DNA of 64,000 nucleotides, from positions 1-64,000 of the forward strand of contig NZ_JOCF01000021.1 of assembly GCF_000720635.1 (NCBI RefSeq), given 5' to 3'. Positions 54,381-62,432 of the stretch are shown here, one piece after another. The notes below the pieces were generated by a model that worked only from the letters and a program-made list of their open reading frames with translations, had not been told where the DNA came from and made no database searches. The DNA is from Streptomyces sp. NRRL WC-3742. GTDB taxonomy: Bacteria; Actinomycetota; Actinomycetes; Streptomycetales; Streptomycetaceae. The stretch's first letter is position 1; every line of letters starts with the position of its first letter. A program made the position numbers and the translations under genes.

Positions 54381-55874
54381 ATGCCCGCAACGGGAGACGG
54401 GCGGGCACCTGGTGCCACGGGCCTGCCGGGCGCCCACGACGGTGCCCGCAGCGGCCGTGCCCGCAACCACCCGATCGCGACCGGCCCGACGACGGCCTCA
54501 CCGATACCTCATCCCCGCTCCCGGGCCTCCCGCCTCGGCGACGCCCCGGCGGCCCCGGCCGAGGCACCGCTCGAGGCCCCGCTCGAGGGCGGCGCCGCTC
54601 CGCTGCGGCTGCTGGTCATCGAGGACGACCTCTCCGACGCCCAGCTGATCAAGGCAGCCGCCGCCGACAGCGGCACCTCCATCGAGCTCCACTGGGCCCG
54701 GGGCCTCGACCAGGCCGCCGCCCTGCTCGCCGCGCCCGCCTCCGCCGCCAGGCGCGGCCGCGGCCGCGGCGCCGAGTTCGACTGCGTGCTGCTCGACCTC
54801 GCCTCCCCCGCCGACCTGGCGCACCCCTCCGACGCCTCGGACGGCCTCGAGGGCCTGCACGAACTGCTCCGCCGGGCCCCGCACACCCCCGTCGTGGTGC
54901 TCACCGACGCCGCCGGGGCCGAACTCGGCGCCGCCGCCGTCGCCGCCGGCGCCCAGGACTTCCTGATCAAGCACGAGACGGACGGCCCGCTGCTGGCCCG
55001 CGCCCTGCGCTACGCCGTCGAGCGCAAGCGCGCCGACGAGTCGCAGCGCCGGCTCGTCGAGGCCGAACTGCGCGGCCAGGAGAACGCCCGCCTCCAGCGC
55101 CACCTGCTGCCCACCCCGCTGCTCGACGGCGCCGGGCTCTCCTTCACCCGCCGCTACCGCCCCGGCCGCCGCCGCGCCCTGCTCGGCGGCGACTTCTACG
55201 ACGCCGTGCGCACCGACGACGGCACCGTGCACGTGGTGATCGGCGACGTCTGCGGCCACGGCCCGGACGAGGCGGCCCTCGGCGTCGCGCTCCGGATAGC
55301 GTGGCGCACCCTCGTCTTCGCGGGCCTCACCGGCGAAACCCTGCTCACCACCCTCCAGCACGTGCTGGAGCACGAGCGGCGCAGCGACGAGATCTTCGCG
55401 ACGCTCTGCATGCTGGTGATCGAACCCGGCGGCTCCGACGCCGGCCTCGACTCGCTCGGCGCCCGCGAATTCGCCCGGCTCTACCTCGCCGGGCACCCGG
55501 CGCCGCTGCTGCTCGGCCGCGACCACCGCCCGCTCACCCTGCCCGCCGACTTCGCCGGGCCCGCACTCGGGCTGCTGCCCTGCCACGACGGAGGGGCCGC
55601 CTGGCCCGCCCACGAGGTCGAACTCCAGCCCGGCTGGCGGCTGTTGCTCTACACCGACGGGCTGATCGAGGGCCGCGTCGGGGCCGGGTCCCGGCGCCTC
55701 GGGCAGGACGGCCTGGCGGACCTGATCGCCGACCACCAGACGGCGGGGCTGACCAGGGGCCGGCTCATCGACAGCGCCATCGCCGAGGTCGAGGAGCTCA
55801 ACGGCGGCGCGCTCACGGACGACGTGGCGGTGCTGCTGCTGGAGCGCAACCCGGTGCAGCTGATCCTGGGCTGA
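54381..55874 (+). CDS. Receiver-domain PP2C (SpoIIE-type) phosphatase
   Basis: 497 residues. After a disordered Pro/Ala-rich N-terminus (1-70) comes a response-regulator receiver (about 73-200) with acidic residues EDD (81-83), phospho-acceptor Asp139 (CVLLDLASP) and Lys197 (FLIKHET), then a short linker and a PP2C domain with GGDFYD (269-274), GDVCGHG and the C-terminal LTDDVAVLLL metal site. It likely dephosphorylates an anti-anti-sigma factor when its receiver is phosphorylated, as in RsbU-like partner-switch pathways. No sigma, anti-sigma or kinase gene is adjacent. ATG 54381 has AGGGAGG 8 nt upstream. Confidence 0.92.
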   Translation: MPATGDGRAPGATGLPGAHDGARSGRARNHPIATGPTTASPIPHPRSRASRLGDAPAAPAEAPLEAPLEGGAAPLRLLVIEDDLSDAQLIKAAAADSGTSIELHWARGLDQAAALLAAPASAARRGRGRGAEFDCVLLDLASPADLAHPSDASDGLEGLHELLRRAPHTPVVVLTDAAGAELGAAAVAAGAQDFLIKHETDGPLLARALRYAVERKRADESQRRLVEAELRGQENARLQRHLLPTPLLDGAGLSFTRRYRPGRRRALLGGDFYDAVRTDDGTVHVVIGDVCGHGPDEAALGVALRIAWRTLVFAGLTGETLLTTLQHVLEHERRSDEIFATLCMLVIEPGGSDAGLDSLGAREFARLYLAGHPAPLLLGRDHRPLTLPADFAGPALGLLPCHDGGAAWPAHEVELQPGWRLLLYTDGLIEGRVGAGSRRLGQDGLADLIADHQTAGLTRGRLIDSAIAEVEELNGGALTDDVAVLLLERNPVQLILG

Positions 55875-55920
55875 GGCTTCCGACTTCCGGGCTTCCGAGG
55901 TTTCCGGGTTTCCGGCACAA

Positions 55921-55964
55921 CACTGCGGCCCGGTCGGGGAGGGTTCCCCGACCGGGCCGCAGTG
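55921..55964. terminator. Bidirectional terminator after the PP2C gene
   Basis: Perfect 20-bp stem (55921-55940 with 55945-55964) between convergent genes. Confidence 0.93.
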
Positions 55965-55987
55965 CTGTGTGCGCGTGGCCCCGCGCT

Positions 55988-56332
55988 CTACCAGGGGCCG
56001 TACGGGCCGGAGTTGCTCCGGCCGCCGCCCCCGCCCGTCAGCTGCCGGATCGCCGGGCGGACGTCCACCCAGTAGGCGATCGTCGCGGCCAGCCCGGCCA
56101 GGGTCAGGATGCTGTAGAGCGGGTTCACCCCGAACAGCAGGTCGAAGCCGAAGGCGAGGCCGAGGATGACCAGCCAGAACGTCTTGGTCTTCTTGTCCGC
56201 GGCGCGGTAGGCGTCCTCCCGGCGGCTCCCCGCGTCAACCAGTGCGACCAGCTTGAACCCCAGGATGGCCACGGCCACCCACCAGAAGGGGTTCAGGTAG
56301 TCCAGGGCGAGGACCTGGAAAACTCCGCCCAT
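55988..56332 (-). CDS. DUF2516-family membrane protein
   Basis: 114-residue integral membrane protein with three hydrophobic helices (about 13-30, 53-67, 72-87) and a Gly/Ser-rich tail. This matches DUF2516, found beside hbhA in mycobacteria (Rv0476 position). ATG at 56332. Function unknown; the conserved adjacency suggests a link with the HbhA-like protein encoded upstream in the same operon. Confidence 0.86.
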   Translation of the reverse strand: MGGVFQVLALDYLNPFWWVAVAILGFKLVALVDAGSRREDAYRAADKKTKTFWLVILGLAFGFDLLFGVNPLYSILTLAGLAATIAYWVDVRPAIRQLTGGGGGRSNSGPYGPW

Positions 56333-56355
56333 CGTGGCCTCCTCCGTCGTCTCGC

Positions 56356-56883
56356 CTAGCGGTCCGCGTTCTTCTTCGTGGCCCGGGCCGACGGCTTCCG
56401 GGGCGCCGGCTCGTCCTCGACCAGCTCGGCCTCGACGAGCTCGGGCTCCCCGACGGAATCGGCGGGCTCGGGCTCCACGCTGACCACCGTAACCGCCGGG
56501 GCGGCCGGACGGGCCTTCTCCACCGCGACCTTGCCGCGTTCGGCCAGATCGTCGTACGTCTCCTTGGCCTTCACGGCCAGCTCGACCGCGCGGCCCACCT
56601 GCTGGAGGGCGAAGCCCTGGGCCCGCTCCTGCAGCGCCTTGAGGTCGGTGGGCAGGGCGCTGACGGCCTCGGTGACCTTGGCGGGCGCCCCGACCAGCAG
56701 CTCCTGCGCCTCGTGCAGCCGGGCCGTGGCCTTCTCCTGCGCGCCCTTGCGGTCCGCCGCCAGCGCCTCGACCCGGCCCGGCACCTCGCGCAGCTTCTCG
56801 TAGGCGAGGTCCCCGGCGCCGGCGAGGGCATAGAGGGGGGTCGGGTCGGTGAGGGTCTTCTTGATGTCGTCGGTGATGGGCAT
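56356..56883 (-). CDS. HbhA-like coiled-coil protein
   Basis: 175-residue, mostly alpha-helical protein without a signal peptide. The N-terminal MPITDDIKKTLTDPTPLYALAGAGDL and long helix RVEALAADRKGAQEKA match the heparin-binding-hemagglutinin family of actinobacteria; the C-terminal third is Glu/Pro/Ala-rich and the very end (PSARATKKNADR) is basic but much less Lys-rich than the mycobacterial heparin-binding tail. A cell-surface or cytoskeletal role is possible, heparin binding unlikely. ATG at 56883 follows GGAGGA, 5 nt after the regulator gene. Confidence 0.87.
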   Translation of the reverse strand: MPITDDIKKTLTDPTPLYALAGAGDLAYEKLREVPGRVEALAADRKGAQEKATARLHEAQELLVGAPAKVTEAVSALPTDLKALQERAQGFALQQVGRAVELAVKAKETYDDLAERGKVAVEKARPAAPAVTVVSVEPEPADSVGEPELVEAELVEDEPAPRKPSARATKKNADR

Positions 56884-56885
56884 GG

Positions 56886-57326
56886 TTACCGGTCCTCCCG
56901 GTGGATGTGCGGGGTGGCTGGGCCGTCGGTCGTCGAACCGTCCGAAGCAGGGTCCGGAACAGGGGCCGAAGCGGGGTCCGAGACGGCGTTCTCCTTGAGG
57001 AAGGCGTCGTAGACCGCGAGCAGCGCCTGCTTCTGCCGCTCGGTGATCAGCGGATCGGCCAGGATCGAGGCCCGCAGCTCGCGGCCCTCGCTCCGCCGCT
57101 CCTCCAGGATCCCGGCCTGGACGTACAGCGTCTCCGCCGAGATCCGCAGCGCCTTCGCGATCTGCTGCAGGATCTCCGCGCTCGGCTTGCGCAACCCTCG
57201 CTCGATCTGGCTGAGGTAGGGGTTGGACACGCCGGCGGCCTCCGCCAGTTGCCGCAACGAGTACTGCGCGTTGCGGCGCTGCTCGCGGATGTACTCGCCC
57301 AGCGAGCCGACGTTCAGTGAGGCCAT
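56886..57326 (-). CDS. XRE-family HTH regulator, first gene of the hbhA-like operon
   Basis: 146-residue regulator. The helix-turn-helix (about residues 8-62, LGEYIREQRRNAQYSLRQLA, AAGVSNPYLSQIERGLRKPS) is clear; the C-terminal half is a helical effector or dimerisation region. It precedes the HbhA-like and DUF2516 genes, the order seen for Rv0474-Rv0475-Rv0476 in Mycobacterium. The ATG at 57326 (MASLNVGSL) is chosen over upstream in-frame starts, which lack coding character. A perfect 20-bp palindrome 20 bp upstream is its likely operator. Confidence 0.92.
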   Translation of the reverse strand: MASLNVGSLGEYIREQRRNAQYSLRQLAEAAGVSNPYLSQIERGLRKPSAEILQQIAKALRISAETLYVQAGILEERRSEGRELRASILADPLITERQKQALLAVYDAFLKENAVSDPASAPVPDPASDGSTTDGPATPHIHREDR

Positions 57327-57345
57327 GGGAACAGCGTGCATCAGA

Positions 57346-57365
57346 CTGCTTGCAATTGCAAGCAG
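57346..57365. promoter_or_regulatory. Perfect 20-bp palindrome upstream of the XRE gene
   Basis: CTGCTTGCAATTGCAAGCAG is fully palindromic and lies 20 bp before the regulator ATG, in a position to overlap its promoter or leader. It is the probable autoregulatory site. Confidence 0.72.
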
Positions 57366-57614
57366 AGTGCTAGCCCGAGCAAACGCCCCCCCGCCCCTCG
57401 CCGCCCACCCGCCTCCCCGCCCCCACCGCGCGGCTTTCGGGGCGACCGGAGTTCGCTGGAAGGATGCTGGGAGTTCGGCCAACGGCGGGCCGGGTGGGGG
57501 GCAAGCGGGGCGCATGGTGCGGGCAATGCGCCCGGAATGCCCGGATTCCGCCGGTCAGGCAACTCTCAGCCGCCGTCCAGGACTCCGAAAGAGCCCCCCG
57601 GGAAGCTGTCCGCC

Positions 57615-59045
57615 ATGAAGGTGCTACCACGGCGGCGAGGCGCCGTCCTCGTCAACTCCGCGCTCGGCGTGGCCCTGTTGGGCGGCGCCGCCCTGGCGTT
57701 CACGACGGTGAACGGAAGCGGCGGTAAAGCCGAGGCGCGGCCCACCGCCCGTACCGCGACGGTGGCCAAGGGCACGGTCCTGGCCACCGTGTCCGGAACC
57801 GGTTCGCTGGTCTCGCCGACCGACGCGGCCCAGGACTTCACCACCGGCGGGCGGCTCACCTCGGTGAAGGTCGCGGTGGGGGACGCCGTGAAGAAGGGGC
57901 AGGTGCTCGCCACCGTCGACACCACGGCGGCCCAGCAGCAGGTCGACTCCGCGCGGTCCGCGCTCGCCACCGCGAACGCCAACCTGACCAAGGCGCAGGC
58001 CGGGGTCACGACGACGACCGTCGTACCGGGGGCGAGCTCGGGCTCGGGGTCGGGCTCGAACTCGGGCTCGGGCTCGGGTAATACCGGCGGCACCGGTGGC
58101 ACCGGCGGCACCGGTGGCGGACGGGGGTCGGGGGCGAGCAGCGCTCCCGAGCCGCAGGCCACCACGGTCACCACCACCAAGGTCGACGACGCCGCCGTCG
58201 CCCAGGCCGAACAGCAGGTGGCCACCGCGCAGACCAACCTCACCAACGCCCAGGCGGCGCTGGCCGGGACGACGCTCACCGCCTCGATGGACGGGACGGT
58301 GGCCTCGGTGGCCGGAAAGGTCGGCGACACGGTCGGCTCCACCTCGGGCGCCTCCAACGGATCCTCCTCGGGGGCCTCCGGCTCCTCGGCCAAGAGCGGT
58401 TCGTCGAGCGGGGGTTCGGGCGGCCTGAGCGGATTCGTCGTGCTGACCAACCCGACCGGGATGCAGGTCACCGCGAACTTCTCCGAACTGGACTCGCTCA
58501 AGCTGAAGAAGGGCGAGGCGGCCACCGTCACCCTGAACGCGCAGTCCGACACCAAGCTCAACGCGACCGTCCTGTCCGTCAGTTCGCTGCCGAGCACCGG
58601 CGGATCGGGCGGCGCGGCCGGCTCCTCCGCCGTGCAGTACGCGGCGACGCTCCAGCTCACCGGAGACACCAGCACCCTGCGCACCGGCCTGAGCGCCACC
58701 GTCCAGGTGATCACCGGCGAGGCGGACGGCGCGCTGTCGCTGCCCACCTCGGCGCTCTCCGGCACCGGCGCCGGCCGCACCGCCACCCTGGTCCACCCGG
58801 ACGGCAGCACCGAGCGGGTGGACGTCACCGTCGGTGTGGAGGGCGACAGCACCGTGCAGGTGGCGTCCGGGCTCAAGGAGGGCGACAAGGTCGCGCTCCC
58901 CACCACCAGTGGCGGCAACGGCTTCCCGAACGCCTCCTTCCCCGGCCTGGGCGGCGGCAACGGCGGCGGTCGCGGCGGCAACGGCGGCAACGGCGGCACT
59001 GCGGGAATCCCCGCGACCGGTGCCGGTCGCGGCGGCAAGGGCTGA
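57615..59045 (+). CDS. MacA-like periplasmic adaptor (HlyD family)
   Basis: 476 residues. An N-terminal membrane helix (about 8-29) anchors an adaptor with the biotinyl-lipoyl/barrel-sandwich halves (ATVSGTGSLVSPTDAAQDF; VGDAVKKGQVLATVDTTAAQ), interrupted by Gly/Ser-rich linkers (about 135-180 and 240-285) with coiled-coil-type heptads around 195-220. The C-terminal part has the beta-barrel and membrane-proximal domains. It forms an operon with the ATPase and permease genes, so it is part of a MacAB-like tripartite-style exporter adapted to a Gram-positive envelope. ATG 57615 after GGAAGCTG. Confidence 0.9.
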   Translation: MKVLPRRRGAVLVNSALGVALLGGAALAFTTVNGSGGKAEARPTARTATVAKGTVLATVSGTGSLVSPTDAAQDFTTGGRLTSVKVAVGDAVKKGQVLATVDTTAAQQQVDSARSALATANANLTKAQAGVTTTTVVPGASSGSGSGSNSGSGSGNTGGTGGTGGTGGGRGSGASSAPEPQATTVTTTKVDDAAVAQAEQQVATAQTNLTNAQAALAGTTLTASMDGTVASVAGKVGDTVGSTSGASNGSSSGASGSSAKSGSSSGGSGGLSGFVVLTNPTGMQVTANFSELDSLKLKKGEAATVTLNAQSDTKLNATVLSVSSLPSTGGSGGAAGSSAVQYAATLQLTGDTSTLRTGLSATVQVITGEADGALSLPTSALSGTGAGRTATLVHPDGSTERVDVTVGVEGDSTVQVASGLKEGDKVALPTTSGGNGFPNASFPGLGGGNGGGRGGNGGNGGTAGIPATGAGRGGKG

Positions 59046-59049
59046 GTGG

Positions 59050-59847
59050 ATGCGTCACGTCATCGACAAGCGACCCCCGGCGGCGCCCGTCCCGGTGATC
59101 CGGATCAGCCGGCTCACCAAGGCGTACGGGCACGGCGACGCCACCGTGCACGCGCTGCGCGGCCCCGTCGACCCGGCCACCGGCGCCCCGCTGGGCGTCA
59201 GCCTGGACATCGCCGAGGGCGACTACGTCGCCGTGATGGGCAGTTCGGGGTCCGGCAAGTCCACCCTGATGAACATCCTCGGCTGCCTCGACGTACCGAC
59301 CGCCGGCCGCTACCTGCTGGACGGCATCGACGTCGGCCACCTGGACGAACGGCAGCTCTCGCTGGTGCGTAACCGCAAGATCGGCTTCGTTTTCCAGTCC
59401 TTCAACCTGGTGCCGCGCACCACCGCGCTCGCCCAGGTCGAGCTGCCGCTCGCCTACGCGGGCGTGCGCACCGCCGAGCGCCGTCGGCGGGCGCTGGCCG
59501 CGCTGGCGCTGGTCGGCCTCGCCGAGCGGGCCGGGCACAAGCCCAACGAGCTGTCCGGCGGGCAGCAGCAGCGCGTCGCGGTCGCCCGGGCGCTGGTCAC
59601 CGCGCCGGCCATGCTGCTCGCGGACGAGCCCACCGGCAACCTCGACAGCCGTTCCACCGAGGAGGTGCTGGCCCTGATCGACGGCCTCAACGCCACCGGC
59701 CGCACCGTCGTGGTGATCACCCACGAGGACGAGGTGGCCCGGCACGCCAAGCGGGTGCTGCGGCTGGTCGACGGCGCGATCGTCGACGACGTCCGGCAGG
59801 CGCCCGTGGACGGGCCGCCGCCCGCGCTGGTGGAGGTGTCCGCGTGA
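59050..59847 (+). CDS. MacB-type ABC transporter ATPase
   Basis: 265-residue ATPase of the LolD/MacB group. Walker A GSSGSGKST (about 64-72), Q-loop FVFQSFNLVPR, signature LSGGQQQRVAVA, Walker B MLLADEPTGNLD and H-loop VVITHE are complete. A basic N-terminal extension of about 20 residues precedes the domain. The start is ATG at 59050, 4 nt after the adaptor stop; its end overlaps the permease GTG by 4 nt. It powers the exporter formed with the adaptor and permease. Confidence 0.93.
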   Translation: MRHVIDKRPPAAPVPVIRISRLTKAYGHGDATVHALRGPVDPATGAPLGVSLDIAEGDYVAVMGSSGSGKSTLMNILGCLDVPTAGRYLLDGIDVGHLDERQLSLVRNRKIGFVFQSFNLVPRTTALAQVELPLAYAGVRTAERRRRALAALALVGLAERAGHKPNELSGGQQQRVAVARALVTAPAMLLADEPTGNLDSRSTEEVLALIDGLNATGRTVVVITHEDEVARHAKRVLRLVDGAIVDDVRQAPVDGPPPALVEVSA

Positions 59848-61058
59848 TCCTCTGGCAGACACTGCGGTTCGCGGTCGGCGGGCTGATGGCCAACAAGGTG
59901 CGCTCGGCCCTGACCATGCTGGGGGTGATGATCGGCGTCGCCTCGGTCATCCTGCTGCTGGCGGTCGGCAACGGCTCCTCGGTGGCGGTGAAGAACTCGA
60001 TCACCTCGCTCGGCACCAACTCGCTGACGGTCAGCGCCGGTTCGGCGTACGGCGGGGCGCGGGGCGGAGCCTCGTCGGGAAAGCGGCTGACCGTCGCGGA
60101 CGCCAAGGCGCTGGCCGGCGACGCGGACTCGTCGGCGATCCGGTCCGTCGCGCCCGTGGTCACGACCACCGGGACGGCGCTGTACGGCAACATCTCGTAC
60201 AACCCGGGGTCGATCGTCGGGACGTACCCCTCGTACTTCGAGACCGCCAACCAGAAGGTGGCGCACGGCGACTACTTCACGGACGACGACGTGCTCGGCT
60301 CGCGGAAGGTCGCGGTGCTCGGGGCGACGACGGCCAAGCAGTTGTTCGACACCGAGGACGCGATCGGCAAGCGGATCGTGCTCGGCGGAACGCCGTTCAC
60401 CGTGGTCGGGGTGCTCCAGGCCAAGGGCGGGACGGGCTTCACCGACCCGGACGACGTGGTGATCGCGCCGCTGCCGACCGTGCAGAACGCGTTCACCGGC
60501 TTCGGTCCGGTCAGCCAGATCCTGGTGCAGGCGTCCTCGGCGGACACCACGACGGCCGCGCAGTCCGAGATCACCCGGGTGCTGCTCGGGACGCACGCGA
60601 TCGCCGACCCGAGCAAGCCCGACTTCCGGATCACCAACCAGGCGTCGCTGCTCACGGCGCGGGAGAGCACCACCAGGACGTTCACCGTGCTGCTGGGGGC
60701 GGTGGCCGCGATCTCGCTGCTGGTCGGCGGGATCGGGATCACCAACATCATGCTGGTCACGGTGACCGAGCGGACCAGGGAGATCGGCATCCGCAAGGCG
60801 CTGGGCGCTCCGCGCGCCGTGATCCTGGGGCAGTTCCTCACCGAGTCGACGCTGCTGTCCGTGATCGGGGCGGGGCTGGGGGTGCTGGCCGGGATGGTCG
60901 GGTCGCACTTCAGCATCGTCGGGATCGAACCGGTGGTGATCCCCGAGTCCGTGCTCGGCGCGTTCGGGATCGCCGTCGCGATCGGACTGTTCTTCGGCAG
61001 CTACCCCGCCAACCGGGCCGCCTCGCTGCGGCCGATCGACGCCCTTCGGCACGAGTAG
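59844..61058 (+). CDS. MacB-type FtsX-like ABC permease
   Basis: 404 residues. A transmembrane helix near the N-terminus (about 22-42, RSALTMLGVMIGVASVILLL), an extracytoplasmic MacB-type periplasmic core domain (about 45-270), then three helices (about 280-305, 330-355, 365-390) of the FtsX fold with the GIRKALGAPR coupling segment. Member of the MacB/YknZ family exporting peptides or envelope components. The GTG start overlaps the ATPase gene (GTGA-type). An IS200/IS605 remnant follows the operon. Confidence 0.93.
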   Translation: MILWQTLRFAVGGLMANKVRSALTMLGVMIGVASVILLLAVGNGSSVAVKNSITSLGTNSLTVSAGSAYGGARGGASSGKRLTVADAKALAGDADSSAIRSVAPVVTTTGTALYGNISYNPGSIVGTYPSYFETANQKVAHGDYFTDDDVLGSRKVAVLGATTAKQLFDTEDAIGKRIVLGGTPFTVVGVLQAKGGTGFTDPDDVVIAPLPTVQNAFTGFGPVSQILVQASSADTTTAAQSEITRVLLGTHAIADPSKPDFRITNQASLLTARESTTRTFTVLLGAVAAISLLVGGIGITNIMLVTVTERTREIGIRKALGAPRAVILGQFLTESTLLSVIGAGLGVLAGMVGSHFSIVGIEPVVIPESVLGAFGIAVAIGLFFGSYPANRAASLRPIDALRHE

Positions 61059-61069
61059 GAGCGATGGTT

Positions 61070-61700
61070 CGTTGACATCCTCCCCGCGCTGGGGCGCGGG
61101 GATTCCGGCCGCGACTGCGGCACGGGGTCTGCGCCCTGTGCGGCCGGCGTTCCGGTGGGTTCCTGTTTCAACGGGCCGTGCCCGGCGTGGGATTGCCACT
61201 CCGGGTCCTACCGGCCCTCCGCAGGCGCTTAGCCTGTCCGCCCGTCCGGCGGCCAGGCTGTTCCGAGCAGCATTGAGGTCACGGTCATGGAGGACACCGC
61301 ACGCCCCGCAGGTCCACTCGCGGAACGCGAGCGGCTTGGGTCCGTCGCGATGCCCGCACTGCGAGCAGAGCTGGGAGGACACCGAGGCCAGCCACGACCG
61401 GGCATCCGTCTTCTTCGCCTCCGTGATCACCGACCTGGCCAGGGCACCCGTCGGGATCCTCGACCTGTCCGCCTTCCACGCCGCCTTCCGCAGGGAAAGC
61501 GCATCGTTGTACACCACCCGCGCACACCCGAACGTACGGGCCAGCGCCTGCCGCTGACCCTCCGTCGGATAGAGGCGATAGGAGTATCTGAGATGCACCA
61601 CATCAACGCACCGGCAGGCACTGACAATCGGACGCCGCCATCGGCACGGCGGTCCGCAGACAGTCCGCTTCCTTTCCCGGCCAAGGCCGGGGGTATCCAC
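61070..61700 (-). mobile_element. Degenerate IS200/IS605 (tnpB-only) element
   Basis: The region is bounded by two imperfect terminal hairpins: CCCCGCGC/GCGCGGGG (61082-61089 with 61094-61101) near its right end and CCCGGCC/GGCCGGG (61676-61682 with 61685-61691) near the left end, with the flanking sequences CATCC-CCCCGC...GGGGATTCC and GGGGGTATCCAC typical of IS605-group ends. Inside is an internally deleted tnpB. No tnpA is present. Exact ends are not determined. Confidence 0.7.
61072..61598 (-). pseudogene. Internally deleted tnpB (TnpB/IS1341-type)
   Basis: From GTG 61598 the frame begins HLRYSYRLYPTEGQRQALAR and FGCARVVYNDALSLRKAAWK, the normal TnpB N-terminus. Near 61383 it jumps in frame to SQLCSQCGHRDGPKPL, the C-terminal zinc finger, and WTCGACGVLHDRDLNAARN, the last RuvC Asp region. 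About 200-250 residues with the first two RuvC catalytic acids are missing, so no nuclease activity is expected. The frame then runs past the usual end of TnpB without a recognisable stop. Confidence 0.75.
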
Positions 61701-61711
61701 GGAGGTCCCCG

Positions 61712-62362
61712 ATGAGTCAGGCCGAAGAGCGGCGGACGGAACAGGCCGAGCAGGCCGAGCGGTTGGAGCTGCTGGCGACGCCGCCGGACACGCGGGACGT
61801 GAGCGGGGAGCTGGCGGCCCCGCCGCGACGGAAGCTGCCCTGGCTGAGCCTGGTGCTGGCCGGCGGTGTGATCGCGACCTGCGCGTTCGCGGGCGGGGTC
61901 TGGTACCAGAAGGACCAGGCGCCCTCCTCGTCGTCGACGCCCCGCGCCGCCGCCGGTGGCGGCCAGACGGGCGGCGGCGGGTACGGCGGGTACGGCGCGC
62001 AGGGCGGCACCGGGCGCCGTAGCGGGCAGGGTCAGGGCCAAGGTCAGGGCCAGGGCCAGGGCCAGAGGCAGGGTGGTGGACAGGCGGGGTTCACCCGGGG
62101 GACGGTGAAGGCCGTCGACGGGAGCACCGTCTACCTGACGGACGCCGGCGGGAACACCGTGAAGGTGACCACGGGCGACTCGACGAAGATCCAGCTCAAC
62201 AAGGAGGGCAAGGTCGCCGACCTCCTGCCCGGGCAGAGCGTGACGGTGGTCGGCACCCCCGACGCCAACGGCGGCTACGCGGCCTCCCAACTGGTCGAGG
62301 GCGCCGGCGGGTTCGCCGGTGGCGCGGGTGGCCCCGGCCGGGGTGGCACGACCGGCGGCTGA
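61712..62362 (+). CDS. Membrane-anchored DUF5666-like protein
   Basis: 216 residues. One transmembrane helix (about 43-64) after a cytoplasmic N-terminus, then a Gly/Gln-rich linker with Q-G repeats (about 100-125), and a beta-barrel-like domain (about 126-190: FTRGTVKAVDGSTVYLTDAGGNTVKV) resembling DUF5666, with a Gly-rich tail. ATG 61712 has GGAGG, only a few bases from the IS left end, so the insertion may have removed or replaced its original upstream region. It was probably the fourth gene of the MacAB-like operon before the insertion; that is inferred from orientation. Confidence 0.82.
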   Translation: MSQAEERRTEQAEQAERLELLATPPDTRDVSGELAAPPRRKLPWLSLVLAGGVIATCAFAGGVWYQKDQAPSSSSTPRAAAGGGQTGGGGYGGYGAQGGTGRRSGQGQGQGQGQGQGQRQGGGQAGFTRGTVKAVDGSTVYLTDAGGNTVKVTTGDSTKIQLNKEGKVADLLPGQSVTVVGTPDANGGYAASQLVEGAGGFAGGAGGPGRGGTTGG

Positions 62363-62381
62363 TCACGCGTGGACCGCCGGC

Positions 62382-62420
62382 CGCAGGCCCCCGCCCGGAC
62401 TCCCCGGGCGGGGGCCTGCG
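62382..62420. terminator. Terminator between DUF5666-like and MerR genes
   Basis: Perfect 17-bp stem (62382-62398 with 62404-62420), 5-nt loop, between convergent genes. Confidence 0.92.
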
Positions 62421-62432
62421 CCGTGTGGCCGG

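Noticed and set aside
61072..61557. Plus-strand open frame inside the IS remnant
   Set aside because: Antisense to the recognisable TnpB N-terminal and zinc-finger sequence.
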